From positions 124,001 through 188,000 of the forward strand of contig NZ_JAJIWO010000006.1 in the NCBI RefSeq assembly GCF_020880695.1: a DNA stretch of 64,000 nucleotides. Direction: 5' to 3'. Position 1 is the first letter of the stretch, and each line of letters starts with the position of its first letter. Of the stretch, positions 8,001 through 16,369 are shown one piece after another. The notes below the pieces were generated by a model. That model had not been told where the DNA came from. It made no database searches and saw only the letters and a program-made list of their open reading frames with translations. The DNA is from Mucilaginibacter sp. UR6-11 (lineage in GTDB: Bacteria; Bacteroidota; Bacteroidia; Sphingobacteriales; Sphingobacteriaceae). The position numbers were made by a program, and so were the translations under genes.

Positions 8001-9266
8001 CTATATCTCTTCCAGCGCCTGTTCAATTTTGCTGTAAATGTAATCCAAGTCAGCGTCGGTAATGCAATATGGGGGTAAAATGTAAATAATATTCCCAAGT
8101 GGGCGCAAAATTATGCCTGCATCTAAAAAGTAATAATACAGTTTATCGCGCAGCAAACTAAAGTACGATGTATTATCGCCGGTCTCCCACTCCATCGCTA
8201 CAATGGTACCTGTTTGACGCACGGTTTTTATTTTAGGATGATGCTTAATCCTTTCCGCAAACCGCTTATGTGCGCGGGCTATCCGTTCTATATTCTCCGG
8301 GGTCGCTGCATCCATAAACAAATCCATACTGGCCAGGGCCGCAGAGCAGGCTATCGGGTTAGCGGTGAATGAATGCCCGTGAAACAGGGTCTTTAATTTA
8401 TCATCAGATAAAAAAGCGTCAAAGATCTGTCCGGTACACGTAGTTAATCCCAGGGCCATAGTGCCGCCTGTAAGCCCCTTAGAGAAACACATGATATCCG
8501 GCTTCTCAGTTAGGTGGTCGCAGGCAAAACGTTTGCCTGTACGGCCAAAACCGGTAAATACTTCGTCGGCAATCAACAGCACACCTTCTTTACGGCAATG
8601 CGCCATTAGTTCATTCAGATACTCCGCCCCATACATAATCATCCCGGCTGATCCCTGCACCAGCGGTTCAAATATAAAACAGGCTAATTCAGATTTGAGG
8701 CCTGAAATTTGAGATTTGAGATCTTGCAGGTTGTTTTTAGCGGGTAAATCAATAAATTCAACTTCAAATAATAAAGAATCAAACGCAGCAGTAAAGGCAC
8801 TGCGTCCGCTTACGGCCATAGCGCCAAAGGTATCACCGTGGTAGGCATTTTTAAACGCCAGTATTTTTGTCCGTTTATTGCCCTGGTTGTTCCAATATTG
8901 CAGGCACATCTTTATGGCAACTTCAACGGCGGTCGACCCGTTATCTGAATAAAATGCCTTTTGCTGATTATCAGGCAGGATGGCTAATAGCCGCTCGGCC
9001 AGTTCAACAGCGGCTGGGTGGGTAAAGCCCGCAAATATTACATGTTCGAGCGTGGTTAACTGCTCGGCAACTTTTTGGGCAATATAAGGATGCGAATGCC
9101 CGTGGATATTAACCCACCAGGACGAAACGGCGTCAATATATTTTTTGCCGCTTGCGTCAAACAAACAGGCACCTTCTCCCCTCACAATCGGCACCGGCGG
9201 TTGCACTGTTTTCATTTGGGTATAAGGGTGCCAAATAACTTTTAGGTCTCGTTCAACTAAATTCAT
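8001..9266 (-). CDS. bioA: adenosylmethionine-8-amino-7-oxononanoate aminotransferase
   Basis: PLP enzyme of biotin synthesis that transfers the amino group of S-adenosylmethionine to 7-keto-8-aminopelargonate, giving DAPA. Family marks include IWHPYTQMKT at the N-terminus, SSWWVNIHGHSHP, YSDNGSTAVEVAIKM (cofactor phosphate site), IADEVFTGFGRTG and FSKGLTGG with the PLP lysine. Length (421 aa) is usual. I start at the ATG at 9266 (MNLVERD); a TTG three codons upstream is less likely. The start overlaps the end of the NUDIX gene by 14 bases, so the two are probably translationally coupled. A short repeat-like insertion (8690-8722, encoding LKSQISGLKSEL) is odd. No other bio gene is in the window. 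Confidence 0.95.
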   Translation of the reverse strand: MNLVERDLKVIWHPYTQMKTVQPPVPIVRGEGACLFDASGKKYIDAVSSWWVNIHGHSHPYIAQKVAEQLTTLEHVIFAGFTHPAAVELAERLLAILPDNQQKAFYSDNGSTAVEVAIKMCLQYWNNQGNKRTKILAFKNAYHGDTFGAMAVSGRSAFTAAFDSLLFEVEFIDLPAKNNLQDLKSQISGLKSELACFIFEPLVQGSAGMIMYGAEYLNELMAHCRKEGVLLIADEVFTGFGRTGKRFACDHLTEKPDIMCFSKGLTGGTMALGLTTCTGQIFDAFLSDDKLKTLFHGHSFTANPIACSAALASMDLFMDAATPENIERIARAHKRFAERIKHHPKIKTVRQTGTIVAMEWETGDNTSYFSLLRDKLYYYFLDAGIILRPLGNIIYILPPYCITDADLDYIYSKIEQALEEI

Positions 9267-9702
9267 AACTGTCAATTAATAGCTTTGCCACGTATTTATC
9301 AGTCGGGAAGGTAAAATCATCCTCGCTTAAGTCTCGCAGCTTTATCCACCTGAACGACTGTAACACTTCGCCCTCCCCGTCAAAATCAAACACCACCGTT
9401 TTAATAGGAAGATCAAGCGGAGCGACGTTTTTAACCAGGTAGTAAATACTGATGATCTGCGAGTCATTAAAGGCCGATTTTACAAAAAAATCGGTGGTAT
9501 AAAAATGCGACAGCACTTCTATCTCAGCATTGCATTCCTCTATAAATTCACGTTTCAGGCCATCGGTCATGCCTTCCCCATATTCCAACCCGCCGCCCGG
9601 GAATTTGGTAAATTGCACACCATGCTCCTGCTCGTCGCTTATCAGTATTTGCTGTTCATCATTAATCAGCAGGCCGTAAACACGTACGTTAAATTGATAC
9701 AT
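9253..9702 (-). CDS. NUDIX hydrolase
   Basis: Cytoplasmic hydrolase of 149 residues acting on a nucleoside diphosphate linked to another moiety; substrate unknown. The NUDIX box is complete except for the final Gly: GGLEYGEGMTDGLKREF followed by IEECNAEI (Gly to Asn in the EExG position), around residues 38-61. The N-terminal strand YQFNVRVYGLLINDEQQILI is the usual NUDIX beta sheet opening. It is the middle gene of a CDF transporter-NUDIX-bioA unit; its start shares one base with the stop of the CDF gene and its end overlaps bioA. Confidence 0.9.
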   Translation of the reverse strand: MYQFNVRVYGLLINDEQQILISDEQEHGVQFTKFPGGGLEYGEGMTDGLKREFIEECNAEIEVLSHFYTTDFFVKSAFNDSQIISIYYLVKNVAPLDLPIKTVVFDFDGEGEVLQSFRWIKLRDLSEDDFTFPTDKYVAKLLIDSYEFS

Positions 9703-10673
9703 TATTCGAAATGTTTTTTATTGCGGATCACTCTGTCCATCGTCCAGATTATATCTTCAGTTTTAGGTTCGGCTCTTACCGGGCAATTGGGCATATTACA
9801 GTAATGACAACAATCCGGCAAACAGGGGTCAGCGTGTATAAAAAGTTCGGTTTTAGTCACATCGCTGTTGATCAGTTTATCTACCATGGATACCTCTTCA
9901 TGCACCCGGTTCAGATCAAAATAATAAGGTAACGTTAAATGGCAGTCGATATGAAGCTCATTCCCGTATTTCTGCGCCCTAAAGTTATGGATATCAATCC
10001 ACTCGTCCCGGCGTTTATCATTCAAAAATTTCACAACCTCGGTCACTACATCAAAATCAGCCTCGTCCATTAACCCGCCAACAGATTTGCGTACCAGTTT
10101 ATAACCGGTAAAAACGATATAGGCACCTACCACGATAGATAGTAAGCTATCCAACAATTCAATTCTGGTAAAATACATCAGTAACAAACCAACAACCAGG
10201 CCGGCGCTGGTAACCATATCGGTTATTAAGTGCCTGCCATCCGCCTCGATGGTTATAGAGGGAATTGACCGGCCTTTGCTGATCATATAAAACCCCAGGC
10301 CGCCGTTTACAACGCCGGTTATACTTATGATAACGGCGCCGGTTAACAGATCATGAATAATATTGGGGTGAAATATGCCGTAGGTCGCTTTTATAATGAT
10401 AACCAACCCGGCAATAAGTATTAATGTACCTTCAATAAAAACAGAAAAGTATTCGATTTTGCCATGTCCGTACGGATGGTTTTCGTCACGGGGTTGTGAA
10501 GAGAGATAAATACTGAAAAAAGCAAATGAGCTGGCTACTACATTAACAATACTTTCTGCAGCATCTGTTAAAATAAAATTTGAATTTGTTAAAATATAGG
10601 CGCTAAACTTAGCCAGCATTAGCACAACACCGGTGATAAGCGAAATAAGGATGATCTTTTTTTGTAGTAGCAA
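9702..10673 (-). CDS. cation diffusion facilitator family transporter
   Basis: Inner-membrane divalent metal exporter of 323 residues. Six hydrophobic segments occupy about residues 5-200. CDF marks are ILTDAAESIVNVVASSFAFF in the second helix (the AxxD metal site), the HPYGHGKIEYFS loop and a cytoplasmic dimerisation domain (about 205-290) with IDIHNFRAQKYGNELHIDCHL. Unusual is the Cys/His-rich C-terminus (LPDCCHYCNMPNCPVR), which may bind metal. The start is a TTG at 10673: the frame is closed by a TAA nine bases upstream and no ATG precedes the first helix. First gene of the operon with NUDIX and bioA. Confidence 0.92.
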   Translation of the reverse strand: MLLQKKIILISLITGVVLMLAKFSAYILTNSNFILTDAAESIVNVVASSFAFFSIYLSSQPRDENHPYGHGKIEYFSVFIEGTLILIAGLVIIIKATYGIFHPNIIHDLLTGAVIISITGVVNGGLGFYMISKGRSIPSITIEADGRHLITDMVTSAGLVVGLLLMYFTRIELLDSLLSIVVGAYIVFTGYKLVRKSVGGLMDEADFDVVTEVVKFLNDKRRDEWIDIHNFRAQKYGNELHIDCHLTLPYYFDLNRVHEEVSMVDKLINSDVTKTELFIHADPCLPDCCHYCNMPNCPVRAEPKTEDIIWTMDRVIRNKKHFE

Positions 10674-10691
10674 AATGGCTTAATTATTGGG

Positions 10692-10699
10692 CAAATTTA
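10692..10699 (-). promoter_or_regulatory. -7 box (TAAATTTG) for the CDF-NUDIX-bioA operon
   Basis: Exact TAnnTTTG on the minus strand (CAAATTTA on plus), 18 bases upstream of the TTG start at 10673. No convincing -33 element. Confidence 0.45.
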
Positions 10700-10754
10700 T
10701 AAATATCAACGGTAATAACCGGTAATTGTTCCTATTAGTTTCTTCTCAGGTGGC

Positions 10755-10805
10755 TGTGTCCTCACAGACAACTATTTGCAGCATGTAGCCGTTTGTGAGG
10801 ACACA
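10755..10805. repeat. perfect 12-bp inverted repeat
   Basis: TGTGTCCTCACA (10755-10766) and TGTGAGGACACA (10794-10805) are exact reverse complements with a 27-base loop. The core TGTGAGGACAC recurs at 60443-60453, which suggests a dispersed palindromic element. There is no T-run as in a terminator. Confidence 0.6.
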
Positions 10806-10857
10806 AACGGCAGTAAAAGACTTTCATTTTTAACCTATCCGCTTACTATAGAATTTC

Positions 10858-10865
10858 TATATTTG
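10858..10865 (+). promoter_or_regulatory. -7 box (TATATTTG) for the aspartate aminotransferase gene
   Basis: Exact TAnnTTTG, 24 bases upstream of the ATG at 10890, giving a leader of roughly 18 bases. The -33 region lacks an obvious TTG. Confidence 0.5.
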
Positions 10866-10889
10866 CCGCAACAACAATAAAATTCAACT

Positions 10890-12083
10890 ATGAGTGCATT
10901 AAGTAACAGGATAAATAACCTGTCAGAATCAGCTACGATTAAAATGGCCAAAATGGGCCGCGAACTTGCCGCTAAAGGTGTCGATGTGATTAACCTTAGC
11001 TTCGGCGAGCCGGATTTTAATACACCTACCCATGTTAAGGATGCCGCCAAGAAGGCAATGGATGACAACTTCACCTATTATACCCCGGTACCTGGATATC
11101 CTGAACTGCGTAAAGCTGTTGCTGCCAAGTTGAAGAACGAGAACGGATTAGATTATGATTTTAGCCAGATCGTAGTTTCAACAGGTGCTAAGCAATCAAT
11201 TGCCAACGTATTGTTTTGTCTGGTAAACCCGGGCGATGAAGTGATCATCCCTACCCCATATTGGGTATCCTACTCAGAGGTAGTGAAGCTGGTTGAGGGA
11301 GAAAGCGTTTTTATTGATACTACAGTTGAACAGGATTTTAAAATAACGCCCGAGCAATTGGAAGCCGCTATCACGCCTAAAACAAAAGTGTTCCTGTTCT
11401 CATCACCCTGTAACCCAACCGGCAGTGTTTATAACAAAGCCGAATTAGCTGGCCTGGTTAAAGTGTTTGAAAAATATCCGCAGATCTACATCATATCTGA
11501 TGAAATTTATGAGCATATTAACTTTGTGGATAAACATGAGTCGATAGCGCAGTTTGACAGCATAAAGGACCGCGTAATCATTATAAACGGATGGTCAAAA
11601 GCATTTGCCATGACCGGATGGCGCCTGGGTTACTCGGCCTCAAACAAAGAGATTGCAGCCGCCTGTGATAAATTACAGGGACAGATCACTTCGGGTACCT
11701 CATCTATCAGCCAGCGTGCAGGCATTGCCGCTTACGAGGGTGGTTTAGAAACCGTATTGGAAATGCGCGAAGCGTTTAGAAAACGCCGCGATATCGTGTA
11801 CAAATTAATGAGCGAACTGGATGGCGTTAAAGTAAACCTGCCCGAGGGCGCATTTTATTTCTTTCCGGATGTTACTTACTACTTCGGTAAAAGCTACAAC
11901 GGCAGGACAATTAATGACGCGGATGAATTAAGCATTTACCTTTTGGAGGAAGCCCACGTATCTACCGTTGGCGGTGATTCATTTGGTGATAAAAAATCAA
12001 TCCGCATGTCTTATGCTGCTTCCGAAGAGAAATTGATTGAAGCGATGGCCAGGATCAAAGCCGCCCTTGCTAAACTTTCTTAG
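10890..12083 (+). CDS. aspartate aminotransferase (class I/II)
   Basis: PLP-dependent aminotransferase of subgroup I-gamma (397 residues), interconverting aspartate/2-oxoglutarate and oxaloacetate/glutamate; some homologues also take prephenate or aromatic acids. Visible: INLSFGEPDFNTP near residue 34, YTPVPGYPELRKA, the phosphate-binding STGAKQSI, FSSPCNPTGSVY, ISDEIYEHI and the Schiff-base lysine in NGWSKAFAMTGWRLGY. Length and motifs match aspC-type enzymes of Bacteroidota. Monocistronic, with its own -7 box and a strong terminator 53 bases after the stop. Confidence 0.92.
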   Translation: MSALSNRINNLSESATIKMAKMGRELAAKGVDVINLSFGEPDFNTPTHVKDAAKKAMDDNFTYYTPVPGYPELRKAVAAKLKNENGLDYDFSQIVVSTGAKQSIANVLFCLVNPGDEVIIPTPYWVSYSEVVKLVEGESVFIDTTVEQDFKITPEQLEAAITPKTKVFLFSSPCNPTGSVYNKAELAGLVKVFEKYPQIYIISDEIYEHINFVDKHESIAQFDSIKDRVIIINGWSKAFAMTGWRLGYSASNKEIAAACDKLQGQITSGTSSISQRAGIAAYEGGLETVLEMREAFRKRRDIVYKLMSELDGVKVNLPEGAFYFFPDVTYYFGKSYNGRTINDADELSIYLLEEAHVSTVGGDSFGDKKSIRMSYAASEEKLIEAMARIKAALAKLS

Positions 12084-12127
12084 CAAAACCGGCAGCCTTC
12101 GCCTCTTTAAAAAGACTAACAATTATA

Positions 12128-12166
12128 CAAAAAAAGCCCCTTTGCAAATTGCAAAGGGGCTTTTTT
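12128..12166. terminator. bidirectional intrinsic terminator
   Basis: GCCCCTTTGC (12136-12145) pairs with GCAAAGGGGC (12151-12160) around an AAATT loop, flanked by an A-run on the left and T6 on the right. It serves the + aminotransferase and the convergent - barrel gene. Confidence 0.92.
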
Positions 12167-12181
12167 GTAAGGATCTGTTTA

Positions 12182-12742
12182 TTACAAACCAAATCCGTAA
12201 GCCAGACGCAAGCCTACTAAACCGTAGTTATTGCTTTGACCAGAATAGTTTTCATAACGTACACCAAGATCCCAATGTTTGCTGGCATATCCAATTGCAG
12301 GTGATACGATAAGCTTAGTGTCTTTTTCAACAAAAGCCTGGTTTATGCCTTGTGGCAAAAAAGTTTTGGTTTCTATACCAGCACCAACTTCAGCACCGAA
12401 ATAAAGATTGTCGGTAAAGAAAGCTTTGATACCCAATTTAATTGGCACCATACCTAGTGATTGATATTTGTCAACCCCGTTAGGTTCAGTTTTTCCGAAG
12501 AAATTATAGTAACCAGAGGTAAGGGTAAGTGCTAAGTTTTTATCCAAACCATATTGTAACCTTGCAGTACCGCCTAATTCAGCATTTGAATAAGTACTCG
12601 CGCTACCAGTTACAATGCCACCTTCAACTCCAACACCAAAACGAAGTTTCTTTGGGGTAATTATTTGTGCGTTTACATTTGTTCCGATTAATAGTGCTGC
12701 ACCCGTTATGGCTACTGCTGCTAATTTTGTTAACTTTTTCAT
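12182..12742 (-). CDS. outer-membrane beta-barrel protein
   Basis: Secreted protein of 186 residues with a signal peptide (KKLTKLAAVAITGAALLIG, cleavage after NVNA before QIITPK). The mature part is a run of alternating strands (RFGVGVEGGI, LALTLTSGYYNFFG, LYFGAEVGAGIE, LGVRYENYSG, LVGLRLAYGFGL), consistent with a small 8-stranded barrel of the OmpW/porin-family type. Its function is unknown. It stands alone and converges on the aspartate aminotransferase gene across a shared terminator. No lipobox. Confidence 0.82.
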   Translation of the reverse strand: MKKLTKLAAVAITGAALLIGTNVNAQIITPKKLRFGVGVEGGIVTGSASTYSNAELGGTARLQYGLDKNLALTLTSGYYNFFGKTEPNGVDKYQSLGMVPIKLGIKAFFTDNLYFGAEVGAGIETKTFLPQGINQAFVEKDTKLIVSPAIGYASKHWDLGVRYENYSGQSNNYGLVGLRLAYGFGL

Positions 12743-13135
12743 TGTTGTGTTCTCTTTAGTAAATAAGTAAATAGATTAAAAAATATAATATCAGCACTTA
12801 AACAAATACTTTGCCAGTGTGGCGGATTTATGTTTTTTTTAACATTTAAATGAGTTTTATTAATACGTTCAATACAGCCGTTATTAACAATTGTTAACAG
12901 CTACAGGCTGATAATGAGTTGCCGAAGATCTTTATCATCAAATAAAGCCCATATTAAATTAAGGTTAATTCTCGATTTGAGATTATAAGCATTTTGGGGG
13001 AGTTGTGGACGATTGACCCTTTTAATAGGCATTTTACCTTATATAAACCAGGGTTAATAACCTAAAACGACTAAAACTGTAGTAATATTAGTACAAAAAT
13101 ATAATCCTGACAATATAAAATGGCTTTAAACAAAA
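12743..13135. other. gene-free spacer
   Basis: AT-rich region upstream of the - barrel gene and downstream of the - efflux operon. I see no ORF, tRNA or strong hairpin apart from the terminator at its right end. Confidence 0.6.
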
Positions 13136-13160
13136 ACGCCCTTAACATTGCTAGGGGCGT
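13136..13160 (-). terminator. intrinsic terminator of the efflux operon
   Basis: On the minus strand, ACGCCCCTA pairs with TTAAGGGCGT (one G-U pair, 7-base loop) followed by T-rich sequence. It lies 18 bases past the acrB-like stop. Confidence 0.82.
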
Positions 13161-13177
13161 TTTATGCTATTTTATTA

Positions 13178-16100
13178 TTAATGTAATTCTTCCGGATCTT
13201 CTTTATAGTTTTTCTCCAGTTCTGCCAGTTTCTCTTTACCATAGGCGAATCGCGTGATAAGGAAGAAAAGTACTGGCACTATAAATATTGCCAGTGAGGT
13301 TGCCGCAAGCATACCGCCAAATACGGTCCAGCCTATCGTCTTTCGCGCTTCGGCGCCGGCGCCGGATGCAAACAGCAATGGCGCGACACCCAAAATAAAC
13401 GCCAGCGACGTCATGATTATTGGCCGTAAACGAAGTTTAACCGCTTCAAGCGTTGCCTTTTCCAGCTCCATACCCGCGTCTACCCGCTCTTTGGCAAACT
13501 CTACAATCAGGATGGCATTCTTTGCCGCTAGCCCTATTAAGGTTATTAAGCCTATCTGCGCGTAAATATTATCAATCAATGTCTTATTAAGCGTTAGGAA
13601 CAATATGGCGCCAAACGCGCCCAATGGCACTGCCAGAAGTACCGAGAAAGGCACCGACCAACTTTCGTACAGCGCAGCCAGGAACAGAAACACAAAACCG
13701 ATGGACAAAGCAAAAATGTAAACGGTCTTGGAGCCCGACAGCTTTTCCTCGCGGCTCAAGCCGGAAAACTCATAGCCGAACCCCTGCGGTAAAGTCTGGG
13801 CAGCAACCTCTTCAAGGGCTTTTAACGCGTCACCACTACTATAACCTTCTTTAGGGTTACCATCAATCTCCGCAGAGCGGAAAAGATTATAATGCGAAAT
13901 TAACGGCGCATTCTCAATCATCTTATAAGAAGTAAGTGTACTCAGCGGCACCATCGTGCCACCCGAGTTACGTACGAAGTATTGTCCCAGGTTGTCCATA
14001 TTGGTACGATAATTTGTGTCGGCCTGCGCCAACACCCTAAAATTACGGCCATATATGGTAAAATCGTTGATATAAGCGCTGCCCATATAGGTTTGCAAGG
14101 CATTGTTGATGTCTGATATCTGCACACCCAGGCGTTTTGCTTTTTCACGGTCAATAGTTAACTGGTAAGCCGGCGTACGCGCGGTGAAGAACGAAAAGGC
14201 CTTACCAATCTCCGGGCGTTTTGATACCGCGGCTATAAAGGTTCTTAAAACAGCTTCAAAGTTTTTAATATCTCCGCCTGCCTGTTTTTCTTCAAGGATA
14301 AAAGAGAAACCTGCTGTTGTACCCAAACCGGGAATAGCCGGCGGCGGAATAACCACCACGCTGGCTTCTTTAAAGCCGGATAGTTTTTTTTGTAATATCG
14401 GCACCAATTGCAACGAGGTCATTTTACGTTCGTCCCAGTTTTTGAGCTGTACAAATATGGTAGCACTGTTTGACTTGGTTGCAAAACTAACCACGTTCAG
14501 TCCGCCCAATGCGGCGTAATGTGCAACTTCCGGAACTTTTTCAAGGGTATCCATCATGGCATGAAGTACAGCTACAGTCCGTTCGGTAGATGATGCTTCA
14601 GGCAGGTCATAGGTAATATATATCCGGCCCTCATCCTCAGTTGGTATAAAGCCGGTAGGTTTACTCTTAAACAGCAATATGGTACCTACCACAATACATA
14701 CCAATATAATGATCACAAATTTAGAGTTCTTGATCCCCCGGTGTACACCACCGCGATATTTGCCGGTAAGCCTTTCAAACCAGCTGTTAAATTTAAAAAA
14801 GAACTTATCCAGGCCGGCTGATTTATTGTCGATTTTATGCGGTTTCAATAATAATGTACACAGAGCCGGTGTCAATGACAAGGCCACAAATGCAGAGATC
14901 AATACGGATATAGCTATAGTTATTGCAAACTGCTGGTATAACCTGCCCACAATACCGGGGATAAACCCTACCGGAACAAACACGGCAGCTAATATCAGCG
15001 CGATGGCAATTACCGGTGCAGAGATATCACGCATGGCATGCAGGGTGGCATCTTTAGGGGACATCCCCTTTTCATCCATATAATGCTGAACGGCTTCAAC
15101 TACCACGATAGCGTCATCCACCACAATACCTATAGCCAGCACGAAACCAAACAGGGTAAGCGTGTTAATGGTAAAGTGTAATGGTATAAAAAAGATGAAC
15201 GTACCAATAATGGATACTGGTATGGCCAGCACGGGTATTAAAGTTGTCCGCCAGCTTTGCAGGAATAAAAACACCACCACAATTACCAGGAACAAAGCGA
15301 TGACCAAAGTCTGGATCACTTCATGCACCGATACTTTTACCACGGTAACCGACTCAAAAGGCACCACATAATCAACCCCGGCAGGGAATGATTTTTTTAA
15401 TTCTGACATCGTCGCATATACCGCGTCGGCAGTTTCAACCGCATTACTGTTCGGGGCCTGGTAAACTAAAAGATAAGACGCCTTTTTGCCATCAACAAAT
15501 GAGTTTCCTGCATAGTTAAACTTGCCTAACTCAATCCGGGCGACATCTTTTAAGTGAACAACAGCTCCGGTACCGGGTTGGCTGCGCACAATTACGTTAC
15601 CAAATTCTTCAGGTTTTGCTAAACGGCCCTTTACAAGTACAGAGTACTCAAAGGTCTGCCCTTTTTCCTGCGGGGTCGCGCCAACTGTACCTGCAGCAAC
15701 CTGGGCGTTTTGCTCATTTAAGGCAGCAGTTACATCAGCGGGAGTCATACCTAAAGCAGCCAGCTTATCCGGCTTGAGCCAGATACGCATGCTGAAGTCA
15801 TCAGCACGTGATACCACATCCCCCACGCCTTTGGCACGCAACAGCGCGTCTTTAATAAATACGTTGGCATAGTTGTCTAAAAAAGTGACATTATGTGTTC
15901 CGGTTGGCGAAAATAAAGCCACCAGCATTAAAATACTGGGGTTCTTTTTACGAACAGTTAGTCCCAAACGCTGTACCTCCTGTGGCAGCGTTGGCGTTGC
16001 AATTCCCACACGATTCTGTACGTCAAGGGCAGCAATGTTAATATCTGTACCCACCTCGAAGTTGGCGGTCATACTCAAAGCACCGTTATTGGTACTGTTA

Positions 16101-16342
16101 CTTTGCAGGTACGTCATACCCGGTGTACCGTTAACCTGGGTCTCGATTGGTGTGGCTACGGTTTGTTCAACCGTTAACGCGTCGGCACCTGTGTAATTAC
16201 CCGTTATAGTTACCGTTGGCGGCGTAATCTCCGGATATTGCCCGATTGGTAAGCTGTTGATAGCTAACATACCAACTATTACAATTACAATGGAGATAAC
16301 AATGGCCGTAACGGGCCTTTTTATAAAAGTCTCTGCGATCAT
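13178..16342 (-). CDS. RND multidrug efflux pump, inner-membrane subunit (AcrB/MexF-like)
   Basis: Proton-driven trimeric exporter of 1054 residues, the usual HAE1 length. The N-terminus IAETFIKRPVTAIVISI is typical. The proton-relay Asp pair lies in GIVVDDAIVVVEAV (around residue 408) and the TM10 lysine in LAAKNAILIVEFAK (around 940), so the pump looks functional. Two large periplasmic loops separate TM1/2 and TM7/8. It is the last gene of a tolC-acrA-acrB operon, 27 bases after the adaptor gene, and ends before a clear terminator. Substrates cannot be predicted. No regulator gene is adjacent. Confidence 0.96.
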   Translation of the reverse strand: MIAETFIKRPVTAIVISIVIVIVGMLAINSLPIGQYPEITPPTVTITGNYTGADALTVEQTVATPIETQVNGTPGMTYLQSNSTNNGALSMTANFEVGTDINIAALDVQNRVGIATPTLPQEVQRLGLTVRKKNPSILMLVALFSPTGTHNVTFLDNYANVFIKDALLRAKGVGDVVSRADDFSMRIWLKPDKLAALGMTPADVTAALNEQNAQVAAGTVGATPQEKGQTFEYSVLVKGRLAKPEEFGNVIVRSQPGTGAVVHLKDVARIELGKFNYAGNSFVDGKKASYLLVYQAPNSNAVETADAVYATMSELKKSFPAGVDYVVPFESVTVVKVSVHEVIQTLVIALFLVIVVVFLFLQSWRTTLIPVLAIPVSIIGTFIFFIPLHFTINTLTLFGFVLAIGIVVDDAIVVVEAVQHYMDEKGMSPKDATLHAMRDISAPVIAIALILAAVFVPVGFIPGIVGRLYQQFAITIAISVLISAFVALSLTPALCTLLLKPHKIDNKSAGLDKFFFKFNSWFERLTGKYRGGVHRGIKNSKFVIIILVCIVVGTILLFKSKPTGFIPTEDEGRIYITYDLPEASSTERTVAVLHAMMDTLEKVPEVAHYAALGGLNVVSFATKSNSATIFVQLKNWDERKMTSLQLVPILQKKLSGFKEASVVVIPPPAIPGLGTTAGFSFILEEKQAGGDIKNFEAVLRTFIAAVSKRPEIGKAFSFFTARTPAYQLTIDREKAKRLGVQISDINNALQTYMGSAYINDFTIYGRNFRVLAQADTNYRTNMDNLGQYFVRNSGGTMVPLSTLTSYKMIENAPLISHYNLFRSAEIDGNPKEGYSSGDALKALEEVAAQTLPQGFGYEFSGLSREEKLSGSKTVYIFALSIGFVFLFLAALYESWSVPFSVLLAVPLGAFGAILFLTLNKTLIDNIYAQIGLITLIGLAAKNAILIVEFAKERVDAGMELEKATLEAVKLRLRPIIMTSLAFILGVAPLLFASGAGAEARKTIGWTVFGGMLAATSLAIFIVPVLFFLITRFAYGKEKLAELEKNYKEDPEELH

Positions 16343-16369
16343 CTAAAAATTCATTTAAAATACCCCGAA

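Noticed and set aside
9253..10673. CDF transporter, NUDIX and bioA considered as a new functional module
   Set aside because: Overlapping genes show co-transcription, but nothing links the functions; this type of operon packing is common.
14679..15083. 134-codon ORF antisense to the acrB-like gene
   Set aside because: Shadow frame; the RND pump is intact over this stretch.
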